The notes: generated by a model from the letters alone, not told the origin. A stretch of DNA of 53,774 bases from Parashewanella hymeniacidonis (GCF_016900895.1 NZ_JAFEUN010000014.1:1-53774); one strand, 5' to 3'; shown: positions 26,722 through 36,989, numbered from the stretch's first letter. Numbers and translations are program-made.

Positions 26722-27738
26722 TTAGCTATGCTCTCCAATATTTCTTTGCAAACGAATGCCTTCTTGAAAGTAAGCATGAAACTTTATTTGCCAGTCTTTA
26801 TTGTTCATTTGTCTTTCAAAATAGCGTTTATACATTGACCAGAAATCTGGCTTTTTAGACCAAAACGTAGTAGGAACAAGGTCAGTAAACATGCTTTCCA
26901 TATTTTCTGGTGACATTTCGGCTAAAATTTTTGTAATGGCATAATCAATTGCTTGCTCTGTGTACTGATTAAACCTTTCTTCTTTTGATTTGTATTGTGC
27001 AACTGAATACTTAACGTCATCCTGAGGAGGTTGTTTGTCTTCTTGAGTCGGTTCGAATAGTTGTTCCCCAACAGGAGACTCAACATTAGGTTGAGGGTCG
27101 TTGAATACTGGATCAATCCTGTCTTGATTGATCGTATTTAGATTGAAATCTAATGTCGTTTCTTTCAAAGGATCTTCATCTACTTCTGCAAAGCTTGTAG
27201 AAAACGATTTCTGTTTCGCCGCACTTTTTTCGGTATCGATTAAAAACGGATCATCTTCAAGAACTTCATTTCCCATTCGTTCAAATTCGAATGTAGGCTC
27301 TTCGATATCCATTACAGGTGACTCGACATCTATATTATTGGGGGTTGAGAACGGATCATTACCTATCGAAGAACCTGCTTCTGTTTCTGATAAAGGTGCA
27401 GCCTTAGCGGTAGCTGGCAAGAAGCATGAAACGAGTAACCGGTATTTCCCTATACTTAAAACATCACCGTCATTCAGCGCAGTCTGACTATTTTTTCCTA
27501 AAGGCTTATCAGCTCCATTGATAAACAATCCATTGGTGCTGTTATCCAAAATTTGGTACCCACGAGAAGACTTTCTAATGATGGCGTGCGTACTAGAAAT
27601 GGTTCTCGATGAGTCACTTAACTGCATTGTGGAACCATAGGCTCGACCTATTTCACCGCCATTGGCAGGAAATAGCTTCGTCCATTCAGAAATACTTTCT
27701 CCATCAGGAGAGCATATGATTCTTATTGATAGTGACAT
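26722..27738 (-). CDS. tagH: T6SS FHA-domain protein (TagH/Fha type)
   Basis: The 338 residues have an N-terminal FHA domain (about 25-110): GEIGRAYGSTMQL, SRTISSTHAII and NSTNGLFINGADKPL give the phosphothreonine-binding loops. A long acidic, low-complexity middle follows (about 120-235), then a C-terminal helical part (VPTTFWSKKPDFWSMYKRYFERQ) seen in T6SS FHA proteins. It probably reads phosphorylation made by the operon's kinase; the Thr-containing middle could be the substrate. Confidence 0.88.
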   Translation of the reverse strand: MSLSIRIICSPDGESISEWTKLFPANGGEIGRAYGSTMQLSDSSRTISSTHAIIRKSSRGYQILDNSTNGLFINGADKPLGKNSQTALNDGDVLSIGKYRLLVSCFLPATAKAAPLSETEAGSSIGNDPFSTPNNIDVESPVMDIEEPTFEFERMGNEVLEDDPFLIDTEKSAAKQKSFSTSFAEVDEDPLKETTLDFNLNTINQDRIDPVFNDPQPNVESPVGEQLFEPTQEDKQPPQDDVKYSVAQYKSKEERFNQYTEQAIDYAITKILAEMSPENMESMFTDLVPTTFWSKKPDFWSMYKRYFERQMNNKDWQIKFHAYFQEGIRLQRNIGEHS

Positions 27739-27796
27739 TTATACTTAATCTCTTGCTTTGTCATAATTTAAATTTTTTATAGCCGATAAAATCGAT

Positions 27797-30403
27797 CTAC
27801 TTTATCTCTACGTTTACTTTCCCGTCATCAACACTGATATTGATGTGGTTAACATCCATACCTTTGCTCATTCGATCGATACATTCATTAGCGACATCTG
27901 GCATTAAGCTTCTATTGATAGCTTGTTCAATCGCTCTCGCACCGGTTTCAGGGGAGTTAGTTCTTGCAACTAAGTTTGCTGTTAACGAATCGTCATAACT
28001 AAAAGTTGCACCATAATGTTGCTTTATACGCTTCTCGATACGCTTTAATGAGAGTTCAGCAATTTTAGCAAGCTCGTCATCGGTCAACGGGAAATAAGGC
28101 ACAATAGTGGTTCTACCTAAGAAGGCGGGTTTAAAGAATCTTTTCAGCTCAGGGAAAATGGCTTCAGTTACTTTAGTAACTTCAAGGTTTCCATGATTAC
28201 ACGCACTGACAACAGCACTATCAGCTGCATTCGACGTCATGATGATGATGGTGTTTTTAAAATCTACCTTCCGACCTTCACTGTCTGAAATGGATCCTTT
28301 GTCGAAAATTTGATAAAAAATATCATGCACACCTGGGTGCGCTTTTTCCATTTCATCCAGCAACAAAACCGAGTAAGGATTTTTACGAACAGCTTCAGTT
28401 AAGACGCCACCCTTTCCATAACCAACGTATCCAGCTGGCGCACCTAGAAGCATTGATATTTTATGTTCTTCCTTGAATTCAGTCATATTAATGGTAATGG
28501 CATTATGTTCTCCCCCATATAACTCATCCGTTAATGCCAAGGCTGTTTCTGTTTTACCCACACCACTTGGGCCGCACATTAAGAAAATACCAATTGGTTT
28601 GCGAGGGTCTCGTAGGCCTGCACGAGATAAACGAATTGCTTGAGAAATTTCAGCAATTGGTGCTTCTTGACCAATGACACGCTTAGCAATATGCGCTTCT
28701 AAATGTGCAATGCGTTCGACTTCTTGTTTCAACATATTACCCGCTGGAATGCCCGTCCATAAAGCAATAACATCGGCAATAATTTGCTTGCTTACTTGAG
28801 GAACTACGAGAGGAATATCACCTTGGAGTTCACGTAAGTCTGCCATCGTTTTAGCTAGTTTACTGCGAGATTCGTGAGATTTGATGTCTGAACCATCAAG
28901 GTATAATTTATCAAGTTCGTCTTGTAACTGAATAACTTCTGCTACTAACGTTTTTTCTTGCTCCCACTTATCAGAAATCTCTAGATGTTCTTGTTTAAGA
29001 CCGTTCAAACGACTTTCAGCATCTACCAATTTTGATGAATCAATAGAGAATACTGCCGATTCATGATTAAGTGTATTAATCTCATTTTCGACATAACGGA
29101 TTTGTTCTGCAAGATATTCCATCTGCTGTGGCATCGCGCTTTGGCTTAGTGCGATTCTTGAGCAAGCGGTATCTAATAAACTGATTGCTTTGTCAGGTAA
29201 TTTACGTTCTGGAAGATAACGAATGGATAATGACACAGCAGCATCGATGGCTTCCTGTAACACTGTTACATTATGGTGCTTTTCGAGGCTACTTTTGACT
29301 CCTGAAAGCATATGAATTGCGTTTTGTTCATCAGGTTCGTCAATCGCCACTTTTTGGAATCGACGAGTTAAAGCTGCATCAGTTTCAAAGAACTGCTTAT
29401 ATTCAGCCCATGTTGTTGCTGCAATCGTTCTAAACTCACCTCGTGCTAATGCAGGTTTTAAGATATTAGCTGCGTCATTTTGGCCTGCGGCTCCACCTGC
29501 TCCAATAAGGGTATGAGCTTCATCAATAAAGATAATAATTGGAATTGCTGAATGCTTGATTTCATTGATGATGTCTTTAAGGCGGTTTTCAAATTCACCT
29601 TTTATGCTTGCTCCAGCTTGTAGCAAAGATAGATCAAGACTGTAAAGTTCAACGTTGCTCAATGCTGGTGGCACACTGCCATCAACGATTTGTTGCGAAA
29701 GACCTTCTACAATTGCCGTTTTACCAACACCAGGATCTCCCACTAAAATCGGGCTATTTTGTCTACGACGACAGAGAATATCGATTGATTTCCGAATTTC
29801 GATATTTCGGCCTGATATTTGATCCAATTCACCATTTCTCGCCGCTTCTGTGATGTTCTTAGCGTATTTATTTAGTGCAGGTGTTTCACCTGAATCTTCA
29901 ATAATCGGAGCCGAAGAATCTGCTCCTTTAATCACAGCAGACTGAATTTTTTTGGCTTGCTGCTTTAACCATTCTGTTGAAAGGTTATTAACCCAATCAC
30001 TTAAAGCTCCAGCGTAACTCCCTAGAGCCGTTCTTTGCTTTAATACCAGTAACAGGTGGAACTCGTTAATACTCGCTTGTTCGTGATTCAATGTCGCTAA
30101 TAACCAAGCGTCTTTAAGAAGGTCAACAAGTTGTGGCGATAATGATGGCGTTTTATCATTGCCTTTTGAATAACGAGCCATTGCTGAGTTCAGGCGTTCA
30201 ACTAATACTTCACGATCAACTTCTGAAAACTCAACAGCTTTTATCCATCCAAGTTCCTGATTTTGAAATAGTCGGAAAAACCAGTGCTCTAGTTCTATTG
30301 AGAAGTGTTGCCGAGATAGACACTCACCTGCTGATTCTTCCAAACTAAATTTCAATTGAGGCGTTAGCCTTTTAATTAAATTTTGTAGTTCTATATTAAC
30401 CAT
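27797..30403 (-). CDS. clpV: T6SS sheath-disassembly ATPase ClpV (TssH)
   Basis: The 868 residues have an N-terminal Clp_N-like region (1-160) and two AAA+ modules with Walker A motifs VGDPGVGKTAIVEG (about 220) and GPSGVGKTETALAL (about 610). Walker B IIIFIDEAHTLIG and VLLLDEMEKAHP follow, with a coiled middle domain between. It extracts contracted TssB/TssC sheath for reuse. All ATPase motifs look intact. It lies between tssG and the FHA gene. Confidence 0.95.
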   Translation of the reverse strand: MVNIELQNLIKRLTPQLKFSLEESAGECLSRQHFSIELEHWFFRLFQNQELGWIKAVEFSEVDREVLVERLNSAMARYSKGNDKTPSLSPQLVDLLKDAWLLATLNHEQASINEFHLLLVLKQRTALGSYAGALSDWVNNLSTEWLKQQAKKIQSAVIKGADSSAPIIEDSGETPALNKYAKNITEAARNGELDQISGRNIEIRKSIDILCRRRQNSPILVGDPGVGKTAIVEGLSQQIVDGSVPPALSNVELYSLDLSLLQAGASIKGEFENRLKDIINEIKHSAIPIIIFIDEAHTLIGAGGAAGQNDAANILKPALARGEFRTIAATTWAEYKQFFETDAALTRRFQKVAIDEPDEQNAIHMLSGVKSSLEKHHNVTVLQEAIDAAVSLSIRYLPERKLPDKAISLLDTACSRIALSQSAMPQQMEYLAEQIRYVENEINTLNHESAVFSIDSSKLVDAESRLNGLKQEHLEISDKWEQEKTLVAEVIQLQDELDKLYLDGSDIKSHESRSKLAKTMADLRELQGDIPLVVPQVSKQIIADVIALWTGIPAGNMLKQEVERIAHLEAHIAKRVIGQEAPIAEISQAIRLSRAGLRDPRKPIGIFLMCGPSGVGKTETALALTDELYGGEHNAITINMTEFKEEHKISMLLGAPAGYVGYGKGGVLTEAVRKNPYSVLLLDEMEKAHPGVHDIFYQIFDKGSISDSEGRKVDFKNTIIIMTSNAADSAVVSACNHGNLEVTKVTEAIFPELKRFFKPAFLGRTTIVPYFPLTDDELAKIAELSLKRIEKRIKQHYGATFSYDDSLTANLVARTNSPETGARAIEQAINRSLMPDVANECIDRMSKGMDVNHINISVDDGKVNVEIK

Positions 30404-30412
30404 CTGAAATTC

Positions 30413-31396
30413 CTAGCCCGCACTCAATGGTAATTCAACGTATTGCTGTGAACTTGCTCGACTGTCCATCCAAGCTGATTCACCAATTTTGCTGAAGCCT
30501 TCTGTGCTCTTTGAAAGTTTAATTCTTGGCAAATAGTGGCTATCTGCTTTCATAAATAACTTGTATTTGATGTTAACGCCCATGAACGAGCGAACGATAT
30601 AATCAATTGTTTTAACTAATTTTTGATCACTGTGTATTTCGATATATTCAAGATAGTTTGCCGGACAAATTTTAATTCTAAGTCGTTGCCCCACTACTGG
30701 CGCTGACGTACCTACTAATGCGTTAGTTCCCAGTTGGGCGTTTTGCCCATTGTTGCCTATTGCCGTCAGAGAACACATTGTTAAAGGTTGATATTCAAGA
30801 TCCGAATTTTCAATTTCAAAGCAAGTTTCAAAGTAATCTTCCAGTATTTTTTTCAGTACACCTATACAAGTGATTCTCAAACCTATTAAGCTCGAATACT
30901 GAATAAGATGATCTTTAGGGATAATGTTTGAATTTTTTTCTGCACCCGATAAATTCACCAACAATGAACTTATCGCATGCTCTACATTGTGAGATTTAAA
31001 GCGTTCTTCTTCGAGTAATGACAATAAATCGTGCTTTTGCTCAACTCGACAATAAAACGAATAGAAACGATGATTAAAGCTATCAAAAAAATCGATAGGA
31101 GCGTCGTCGCCAAGGTTGAATTGAGCATTAAGCAGCTGTCTATAAAGAGGTCTTACTATCGAACCTTTTGAGCCGGTTAGGGCAGGCAACCCAGTTTTAA
31201 TGATCCAACCAGCTCTTGGATGCTGATATACTTTTGTAACTTCACTGTGATGATATGCTGGTAAAACTTCACTACTAAAGCGCACTTTAAGGTGTGAGTT
31301 CGTATACTCAGCATGATGCCTAAGCAATTGCCAAGTTTTTGCAAGTTCTGAACCATCTGCAGATTCGATTAATTTTGTTAAAGTAAGTTTTTGCAT
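30413..31396 (-). CDS. tssG: T6SS baseplate protein TssG
   Basis: The 327 residues match the TssG/ImpH pattern: LRHHAEYTNSHLKVRFSSEV near the start, LTGSKGSIVRPLYRQLL, FFDSFNHRFYSFYCRVEQK and LRIKICPANYLEY. It forms the baseplate wedge with TssF and TssE. Its start overlaps the end of tssF by 19 bases. Confidence 0.92.
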   Translation of the reverse strand: MQKLTLTKLIESADGSELAKTWQLLRHHAEYTNSHLKVRFSSEVLPAYHHSEVTKVYQHPRAGWIIKTGLPALTGSKGSIVRPLYRQLLNAQFNLGDDAPIDFFDSFNHRFYSFYCRVEQKHDLLSLLEEERFKSHNVEHAISSLLVNLSGAEKNSNIIPKDHLIQYSSLIGLRITCIGVLKKILEDYFETCFEIENSDLEYQPLTMCSLTAIGNNGQNAQLGTNALVGTSAPVVGQRLRIKICPANYLEYIEIHSDQKLVKTIDYIVRSFMGVNIKYKLFMKADSHYLPRIKLSKSTEGFSKIGESAWMDSRASSQQYVELPLSAG

Positions 31397-33159
31397 CCAG
31401 ATCTCCTCGGGAAATGCATAAACAATCCATCTTGCCCTTCAATGCGGATATCAAGTTGGGTAAAACTATTAAATCCGGCAAAGAACGCAAAAAACTTATC
31501 CAACAAACAACTGAACAGTGTTGCTCCACTGTTCAGTTGGGACTGCTCAAGAGTAATGATGATTCTAGTTCCATAGGCAAAGCAGCCTCGACCTGCTACT
31601 CGTATAGGTGCCACCACTTGCTCTTGCTCAATATTAATGATTGATTCAATGTACGATGCATTGAGTTGATTCTGATTTAGGTTATAGAGATGTAGCACAC
31701 TTTTCAGTGCTGTCTTAGGATCTTCCGCCCCTAATATGCTGTGATAATTAAAATGTAGATGACTCAACAAGGTCCATACACTTTGTTGGATATCTCTATT
31801 CCTGATAGGTAAGGAAGGTCTTCGCATTAACTTCAAGTAAGCAGGAATTGTAATAGAATCACGACACTTTAATCTACTCGTAAGCGGCAAGTGACTGACG
31901 CGAGCAGAATTCGTAACTGTCGCTTTAACAATCCAAGTACGTTTATCACTTCTTGCACTAATATGATCGAGATCAGCTACTTTTAATGCGCTTGTTAAAT
32001 GCCCATCCTCATGATAATTTTGAATTAATTGCCAACGTAAATGAGTGCCTGCTTTTTTATATTTTTCGTGATACATCTGTGGCACTTTCAATAATTGATC
32101 GTCAGAAATATCTGTAATTTCATCAACAGAAAATAACTCTAAGTGATTTCCTTGCATTGATTCCAACATTATTGGGTATTCATTTTTGTGGAAATCAACC
32201 TCTAAAGGTTCTGCGGTGACCTTGTGCAAATTTACGATTGGCGCACAAAATAAACTGAAGTTTTGTTCAGAAACATTTCGAGCTAGATCAACACTCATCT
32301 CATCCAGATAAATCTGAAGTTTGAAACGGCTAGATTTAATATTCTTGATGACATTATCAAGCTTGAAATGATAGGCATGGAAACGCTCTGAAAACATAAA
32401 GAATTCAGTGAGAAGTTTGAATCCACCAAAACTTGAAGCTTGGTAAGGTAGAACCGTATCTTGAACTTCAAACCCTACAGGCGTCATATCGTCTTTTCCT
32501 AAACTCCACGAGTTTTCACCATCGGATATGCACACTTTTACTTTAGACAGTGCAAAAAGGTCATATAGACGCAAAGCAAAGTTGGTTTCACCTTTGATAT
32601 GCAACTTAAGGGTACTGATATCAAACTCGCTAACAATCAGTCCGTCATCAATACTGCATATTTCTATTTCTATAAGTGCCTTAGATTGCTCCGCACCTTC
32701 TGGTTTTTCATCTGTAAAAGGAGCGAATTCAGTAGAAACATTGCTGATCTTAATTGGGAATAAATTTACAGGTTCTGTTGTACGAAATATGAAATTCTTA
32801 TTGCTGGATCCACTCACATCAAACTCTGTTCCAGCAGGTACGTGATGCTTAGCATTCGCTGCATCATTGATATCAAAATTCAATAAACTGTAGGATGGAA
32901 TCGGTCTTAAAAAGTGCGGGAACAATAGTCTTACTAGGCTTTCTGTAAACTCAGGGAACGTTTCGTCCAATCTCTTATGTAATTTACCATTGAGTAAAGC
33001 AACACTTTCAATCAATCTTGATATTTGTGGATCGTCGATTCCGTCTTTACTGATGCCAAGTGCACTTGCAGAGTTGGGGTGCTGCAATGCAAATAGTGCC
33101 CCCTCTTTACGAATAAAGCGAAGCTCTTGTTCGAAGTATGATAATAATGAATCAGACAA
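31378..33159 (-). CDS. tssF: T6SS baseplate protein TssF
   Basis: The protein has 593 residues. LLSYFEQELRFIRKEGALFALQHP is the family start. ESLVRLLFPHFLRPIPSYSLL and HVPAGTEFDV follow, and the C-terminal part contains GRGCFAYGTRI. TssF pairs with TssG in the wedge complex. It overlaps tssE by eight bases and tssG by 19, so the baseplate genes are translationally coupled. Confidence 0.94.
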   Translation of the reverse strand: MSDSLLSYFEQELRFIRKEGALFALQHPNSASALGISKDGIDDPQISRLIESVALLNGKLHKRLDETFPEFTESLVRLLFPHFLRPIPSYSLLNFDINDAANAKHHVPAGTEFDVSGSSNKNFIFRTTEPVNLFPIKISNVSTEFAPFTDEKPEGAEQSKALIEIEICSIDDGLIVSEFDISTLKLHIKGETNFALRLYDLFALSKVKVCISDGENSWSLGKDDMTPVGFEVQDTVLPYQASSFGGFKLLTEFFMFSERFHAYHFKLDNVIKNIKSSRFKLQIYLDEMSVDLARNVSEQNFSLFCAPIVNLHKVTAEPLEVDFHKNEYPIMLESMQGNHLELFSVDEITDISDDQLLKVPQMYHEKYKKAGTHLRWQLIQNYHEDGHLTSALKVADLDHISARSDKRTWIVKATVTNSARVSHLPLTSRLKCRDSITIPAYLKLMRRPSLPIRNRDIQQSVWTLLSHLHFNYHSILGAEDPKTALKSVLHLYNLNQNQLNASYIESIINIEQEQVVAPIRVAGRGCFAYGTRIIITLEQSQLNSGATLFSCLLDKFFAFFAGFNSFTQLDIRIEGQDGLFMHFPRRSGCKNLL

Positions 33160-33574
33160 AATTCGACTTCCTTACGTCAAGTTTGTTAGAGCTCAAATCC
33201 AACACAGAATCAAACACCATGCTTTCTGCGCCATAAGGTGAATGCATTACAGCCGAAATATTGAATTGAAGCGTGTTAAGTCTTTTACCCTCATCACTGA
33301 GTTCAATTGAAACTTGTGAAAGCCTCGGCTCAAAGCTTTGTATAAGTGCTCGAATATCAGATAGAATCACATGTATATTAGTTTTGCTTTGCGAGCGAGC
33401 TACGTAACGAACACCGTAATTAGCAATCGTGTTATTTAAATTCATATCTTGAAAATCTTCATCCCAAAGGGGGGCACGACTTGAAACCAAAGCACAAACG
33501 TTATCGATAATCGAATCTCTTAATGCATCAATGTCTTCTTCCCATGTCTGTGTGAGCTTGGCAATGATACTCAT
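33152..33574 (-). CDS. tssE: T6SS baseplate protein TssE
   Basis: The 140 residues are of the gp25-like family: a conserved acidic helix (DALRDSIIDNVCALVSSRAPLWDE) precedes NTIANYGVRYVARSQSKTN and IRALIQSFEPRLSQVSIEL. It starts sheath polymerisation at the baseplate. It overlaps the upstream TssC-like gene by four bases. Confidence 0.9.
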   Translation of the reverse strand: MSIIAKLTQTWEEDIDALRDSIIDNVCALVSSRAPLWDEDFQDMNLNNTIANYGVRYVARSQSKTNIHVILSDIRALIQSFEPRLSQVSIELSDEGKRLNTLQFNISAVMHSPYGAESMVFDSVLDLSSNKLDVRKSNFV

Positions 33575-34938
33575 GCGCTTTCTCCCACTTCAGAATTAGA
33601 CAATGAAGTACTAAGTACGACTTGTACGTCAATTAGCTCATATTGATACTGTGGTTGAAGACTGATTTGACAGTGGTATCTTGTGCTGTCATTTGGATCC
33701 GGTGTAATAATCACTTCACTTGATTTTAAAGGGTACCGAGCCATTACAGAGTCTTCACCATAATCAAGTTCGCTAATGTATTTCTGTAACCAACTTTCTA
33801 AGCTGCGCTTACAGTCTTCTACGCTGTCATAACCACCAATTTGATCACGGGTTTGAGCCTTGATGTAATGTCCAAAGCGACATGCCATTAAGTTTGTTTG
33901 CAACATTCCTAGTACTTGCTCTTCATCAGTCGGTGGATGCCAAACAGATTGATTACTAAAGAAACCTTTCTGGTCCGAAAGATATAAGCTAGTAAGAGGT
34001 ACGAAGCCATTTTCACCCCAAAAACCATCTTCCTCACCAAAAATATCGACTTTCGTTTGAATCGATTTGTTATTCACTTTACTGATGATCGCACCATGAT
34101 CTCCGTCTGAGTCATATGAGCGCAAAAAACCAAACCAGCTAATACGGTCAAATTCACGTATCACGTTCGTAGCAAGTAAATAAGCACTATTACCCCAAAG
34201 GGCATTATCTTGGTGTTGAACTTCGCTAAAAATAAACCCGGCTTGATGGTGCTTATACGGTTCTCTTAACAAATAGTCAGGTAGTGTTAAGTGGAGAAAG
34301 CGTGATGCGACATTCTCTCTTAACAAACTCCATGAATGGAAATCACTGCTTTCAAGTATTCGGTTTATTCGGTTTGAGTCATGCAGTTGCCTACTTGGTT
34401 CGTCACCAAAGAAGTCGTCATTAACCGATAAAACAAATGGGCACAAAGAACGCTCAGCGACTTCAGACAAGAGTTGCAACGTGTATAAATCGTCGTAGTT
34501 ACTGTCATCCACATAATCAGGGCTAATCTTGTGATCTATAACAACTAAACCAAACGGTGTACCACCGGCGGTATCAAGTTCACTTGAGTAGATCTTCTTA
34601 TAAAGCGATGTTTGTCGCATATCAAACGCAAGATTTAAGTCAGTTGATAGTTGCTCCCAGCTTATATCGAGGAGCTTCAATTTCACTCTGCGTTGCGAAA
34701 CAGGCAAATCAATCAGTCGTTGTAAATTAGCCCAGCTGGACTCCAACTGCTTAAACTTTGAATACTGGATAATCTCTGAAAGTTGTTCACTGATAACTTC
34801 ATCTAAATGAGCCACCAATTTGGCTAACATAATGGTAATTTGGTCATTATTTCGTTGAACTAGAGCTGAACTTAGCTCCTGCCACAACTGACTTATGCCA
34901 TTATCAAATTGTTCGGTCGGCTGATTTGATTGAATCAT
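33571..34938 (-). CDS. Second TssC-family protein (ImpD-like)
   Basis: The 455 residues are related to TssC along the whole length: FKQLESSWANLQRLI, SLYKKIYSSELDTAGGTPFGLVVIDH, FLHLTLPDYLLREPY and the late LMACRFGHYIKAQTRDQIG all have counterparts in the neighbouring 493-residue TssC. The first 70 residues are shorter and different. Some T6SS clusters carry such a second copy (ImpD in the imp gene order), thought to act with the sheath or baseplate, but its role is not settled. It follows tssC after a GC-rich hairpin. Confidence 0.85.
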   Translation of the reverse strand: MIQSNQPTEQFDNGISQLWQELSSALVQRNNDQITIMLAKLVAHLDEVISEQLSEIIQYSKFKQLESSWANLQRLIDLPVSQRRVKLKLLDISWEQLSTDLNLAFDMRQTSLYKKIYSSELDTAGGTPFGLVVIDHKISPDYVDDSNYDDLYTLQLLSEVAERSLCPFVLSVNDDFFGDEPSRQLHDSNRINRILESSDFHSWSLLRENVASRFLHLTLPDYLLREPYKHHQAGFIFSEVQHQDNALWGNSAYLLATNVIREFDRISWFGFLRSYDSDGDHGAIISKVNNKSIQTKVDIFGEEDGFWGENGFVPLTSLYLSDQKGFFSNQSVWHPPTDEEQVLGMLQTNLMACRFGHYIKAQTRDQIGGYDSVEDCKRSLESWLQKYISELDYGEDSVMARYPLKSSEVIITPDPNDSTRYHCQISLQPQYQYELIDVQVVLSTSLSNSEVGESA

Positions 34939-34974
34939 GAATTAACTAATATTTAGAGAAATGAGAGTAAGAAA

Positions 34975-34990
34975 CGGGGCCGAGGCCCCG
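34975..34990 (-). terminator. GC-rich hairpin after tssC
   Basis: CGGGGC (34975-34980) and GCCCCG (34985-34990) form a tight stem. On the minus strand TTTCTTAC follows. It sits eight bases after the tssC stop inside the operon and is a probable partial terminator or 3'-end stabiliser. Confidence 0.6.
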
Positions 34991-34998
34991 AATATTGA

Positions 34999-36480
34999 TT
35001 AACCAGGAATTCTTGCAACCATTCTTAATGAGGTTGTAAGTTCTTCCATTTGTAACCAAGGACGTAAATAAGCCACAGCAGAATATGCACCAGGTCTACC
35101 TGCTTGCTCCTCTACTGTTACTTTCGCCTCTACTAACGGGTGACGTGCTTTGGCTTCATTACCAATTGCATTAGGGTTTACGTATTGATGAATCCAAGTG
35201 TCTAATTCTTTTTCAACATCATTGGCTTCAAGGTTAGAACCAATACGGTCACGGCCCATTACTTTCAAGTACTGCGCAATACGGCTGCTTGCCATGGTAT
35301 ACGGTAAGCGAGCTGAAATTGCAGCGTTGGCTGTAGCGTCTGGGTCAGTATAAGTTTTTGGCTTATGCGTTGTTTGCGCGCCCATAAACACTGCGTAATT
35401 AGTGTTTTTATAATGAACTAACGGTAAGAAGCCTAAGTCACTTAGCTCTTTCTCACGTTCATCTGTAAAGTTCACTTCAGTTGGGCACTGCTGCAATAAA
35501 TCACCAGCATCAGAGTAATAAGTGAAATTAGGTAAGCTTTCTACTTTACCGCCGTTATCCGTTCCACGAATCGCTGTACACCAGCCGTACTGAGTGAATG
35601 CTTGAGTGAGCAACAAGCCATAATCATATGCAGCGTTACTCCATACAAAATCGTCATCAGATTCAACAATTTGGCTGCCATCAGCACGTGTCTTCATCTC
35701 TTCGTACTCAAAAGACTTAACAGGTACAGTTGCTGAACCATATGGTAAACGAGCAATTGTTTTCGGTAATGTTAAAGCAACATAACGAGAATCGTCACTT
35801 GCTCTGAATGCATTCCAACTCGCATAAGCTGGAGAGTCGAAACCCGCCGCTACTGGCTTGCCATCATTGAATGTACTGAATGAATTGAAGTCAAACATAT
35901 TTGCATTCGCCGCAGCAACAAATGGGGCATGTGATGCAGCAGCAACTTCGCCCATATAACGCAATAAGGCTACATCTTCATCGCCGTAACCAAACTCATA
36001 GTCACCAATAAGTGCACCATATGGTTGACCACCGGCTGTACCAAATTCTTCTTGATAAACCATTGTGAAGAAACGGCTACGATCAATCGCAGGGGCATCT
36101 TCAAACTGCTCTAATAATTCGTCTTTAGTGTAATCTGCTAACTTAATTTTCAGCTGGGGACCAAGCTCACTATTCTTGATAAGCTTTTGTAACCCCAACC
36201 AAGTGCCTTCCAACTTTTGAAAATCTGAGTTTTTCATTACATCGGATAACTGCTCAGAAATCTTACTGTCAATTGCAGAAATAGCCTTTTGAATAGTAAG
36301 CGTTAAGTTTTTATCCCATGTAACTGTGCCTTCTAGGGCTTCAGCTGTCATAATAGACAGAAGTTCTTTAGTTGTATCAGCAGGAGTTTGAACTGTCGCA
36401 GAGATGGCTCGGTCGAGGATGCTACCAGTTTCTTCAACTGCACCAGCTGTTTCTTGGGTCGCTTGTTGTTCTTGAGACAT
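34999..36480 (-). CDS. tssC: T6SS contractile sheath large subunit TssC
   Basis: The 493 residues match TssC/VipB: FQKLEGTWLGLQKLI, FTMVYQEEFGTAGGQPYGALIGDYEF, YVALTLPKTIARLPYG, GFLPLVHYKN and a terminal LRPWLQMEELTTSLRMVARIPG. With TssB it builds the contractile sheath. The ATG overlaps the tssB stop by one base. Confidence 0.96.
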   Translation of the reverse strand: MSQEQQATQETAGAVEETGSILDRAISATVQTPADTTKELLSIMTAEALEGTVTWDKNLTLTIQKAISAIDSKISEQLSDVMKNSDFQKLEGTWLGLQKLIKNSELGPQLKIKLADYTKDELLEQFEDAPAIDRSRFFTMVYQEEFGTAGGQPYGALIGDYEFGYGDEDVALLRYMGEVAAASHAPFVAAANANMFDFNSFSTFNDGKPVAAGFDSPAYASWNAFRASDDSRYVALTLPKTIARLPYGSATVPVKSFEYEEMKTRADGSQIVESDDDFVWSNAAYDYGLLLTQAFTQYGWCTAIRGTDNGGKVESLPNFTYYSDAGDLLQQCPTEVNFTDEREKELSDLGFLPLVHYKNTNYAVFMGAQTTHKPKTYTDPDATANAAISARLPYTMASSRIAQYLKVMGRDRIGSNLEANDVEKELDTWIHQYVNPNAIGNEAKARHPLVEAKVTVEEQAGRPGAYSAVAYLRPWLQMEELTTSLRMVARIPG

Positions 36481-36989
36481 TACTCATCCCCTCCTTTTTC
36501 AACGCCTAATTCTTCTGCTAAGCCTTGAATTGCTTCAGTACTTTGTAGAACTTCTTTAAGTAACTTTTCAAGGTCACGTGAACGATCAGCTTTGCTGAGT
36601 AATACTTTAAGTTGATTTCTTGTTTCAACTAACTTTTTCAAAGGATCAATTTGTTCAACGAGCTTTTCAGGGTGGAAATCTTTCATAGAACTAAACTCGA
36701 GGCTTACTTCAAATTCTGAATCATCCTTCGCCAGCTTGTTGGATACTTTATATGAAAGAGATGGGTTAATTTGTCCCATTACTGAGTCAAAGTTATCTTT
36801 ATCAATGCCTGTAAACTCACGCTCTTCAAGCTCAACTTTCTCGGTTTCTGGTTTGTGACCAGAGAAATCACCAATGACTCCGACAACAAACGGTAGTTCC
36901 TTTGTTTCTACTGCGCCGTTTGTTTCTACATCATAAGTAATGCTGACGCGGTTTTTACTTACTCGTTTATGTTGTGAATTAAGTGCCAT
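36480..36989 (-). CDS. tssB: T6SS contractile sheath small subunit TssB
   Basis: The 169 residues show the family pattern: KRVSKNRVSITYDVETNGA, ELPFVVGVIGDFSGH, EREFTGIDKDNFDSVM and a C-terminal helix with LEKLLKEVL. It pairs with TssC; the C-terminal helix region also contacts ClpV in known systems. It lies 69 bases after hcp, beyond a GC-rich hairpin. Confidence 0.95.
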   Translation of the reverse strand: MALNSQHKRVSKNRVSITYDVETNGAVETKELPFVVGVIGDFSGHKPETEKVELEEREFTGIDKDNFDSVMGQINPSLSYKVSNKLAKDDSEFEVSLEFSSMKDFHPEKLVEQIDPLKKLVETRNQLKVLLSKADRSRDLEKLLKEVLQSTEAIQGLAEELGVEKGGDE

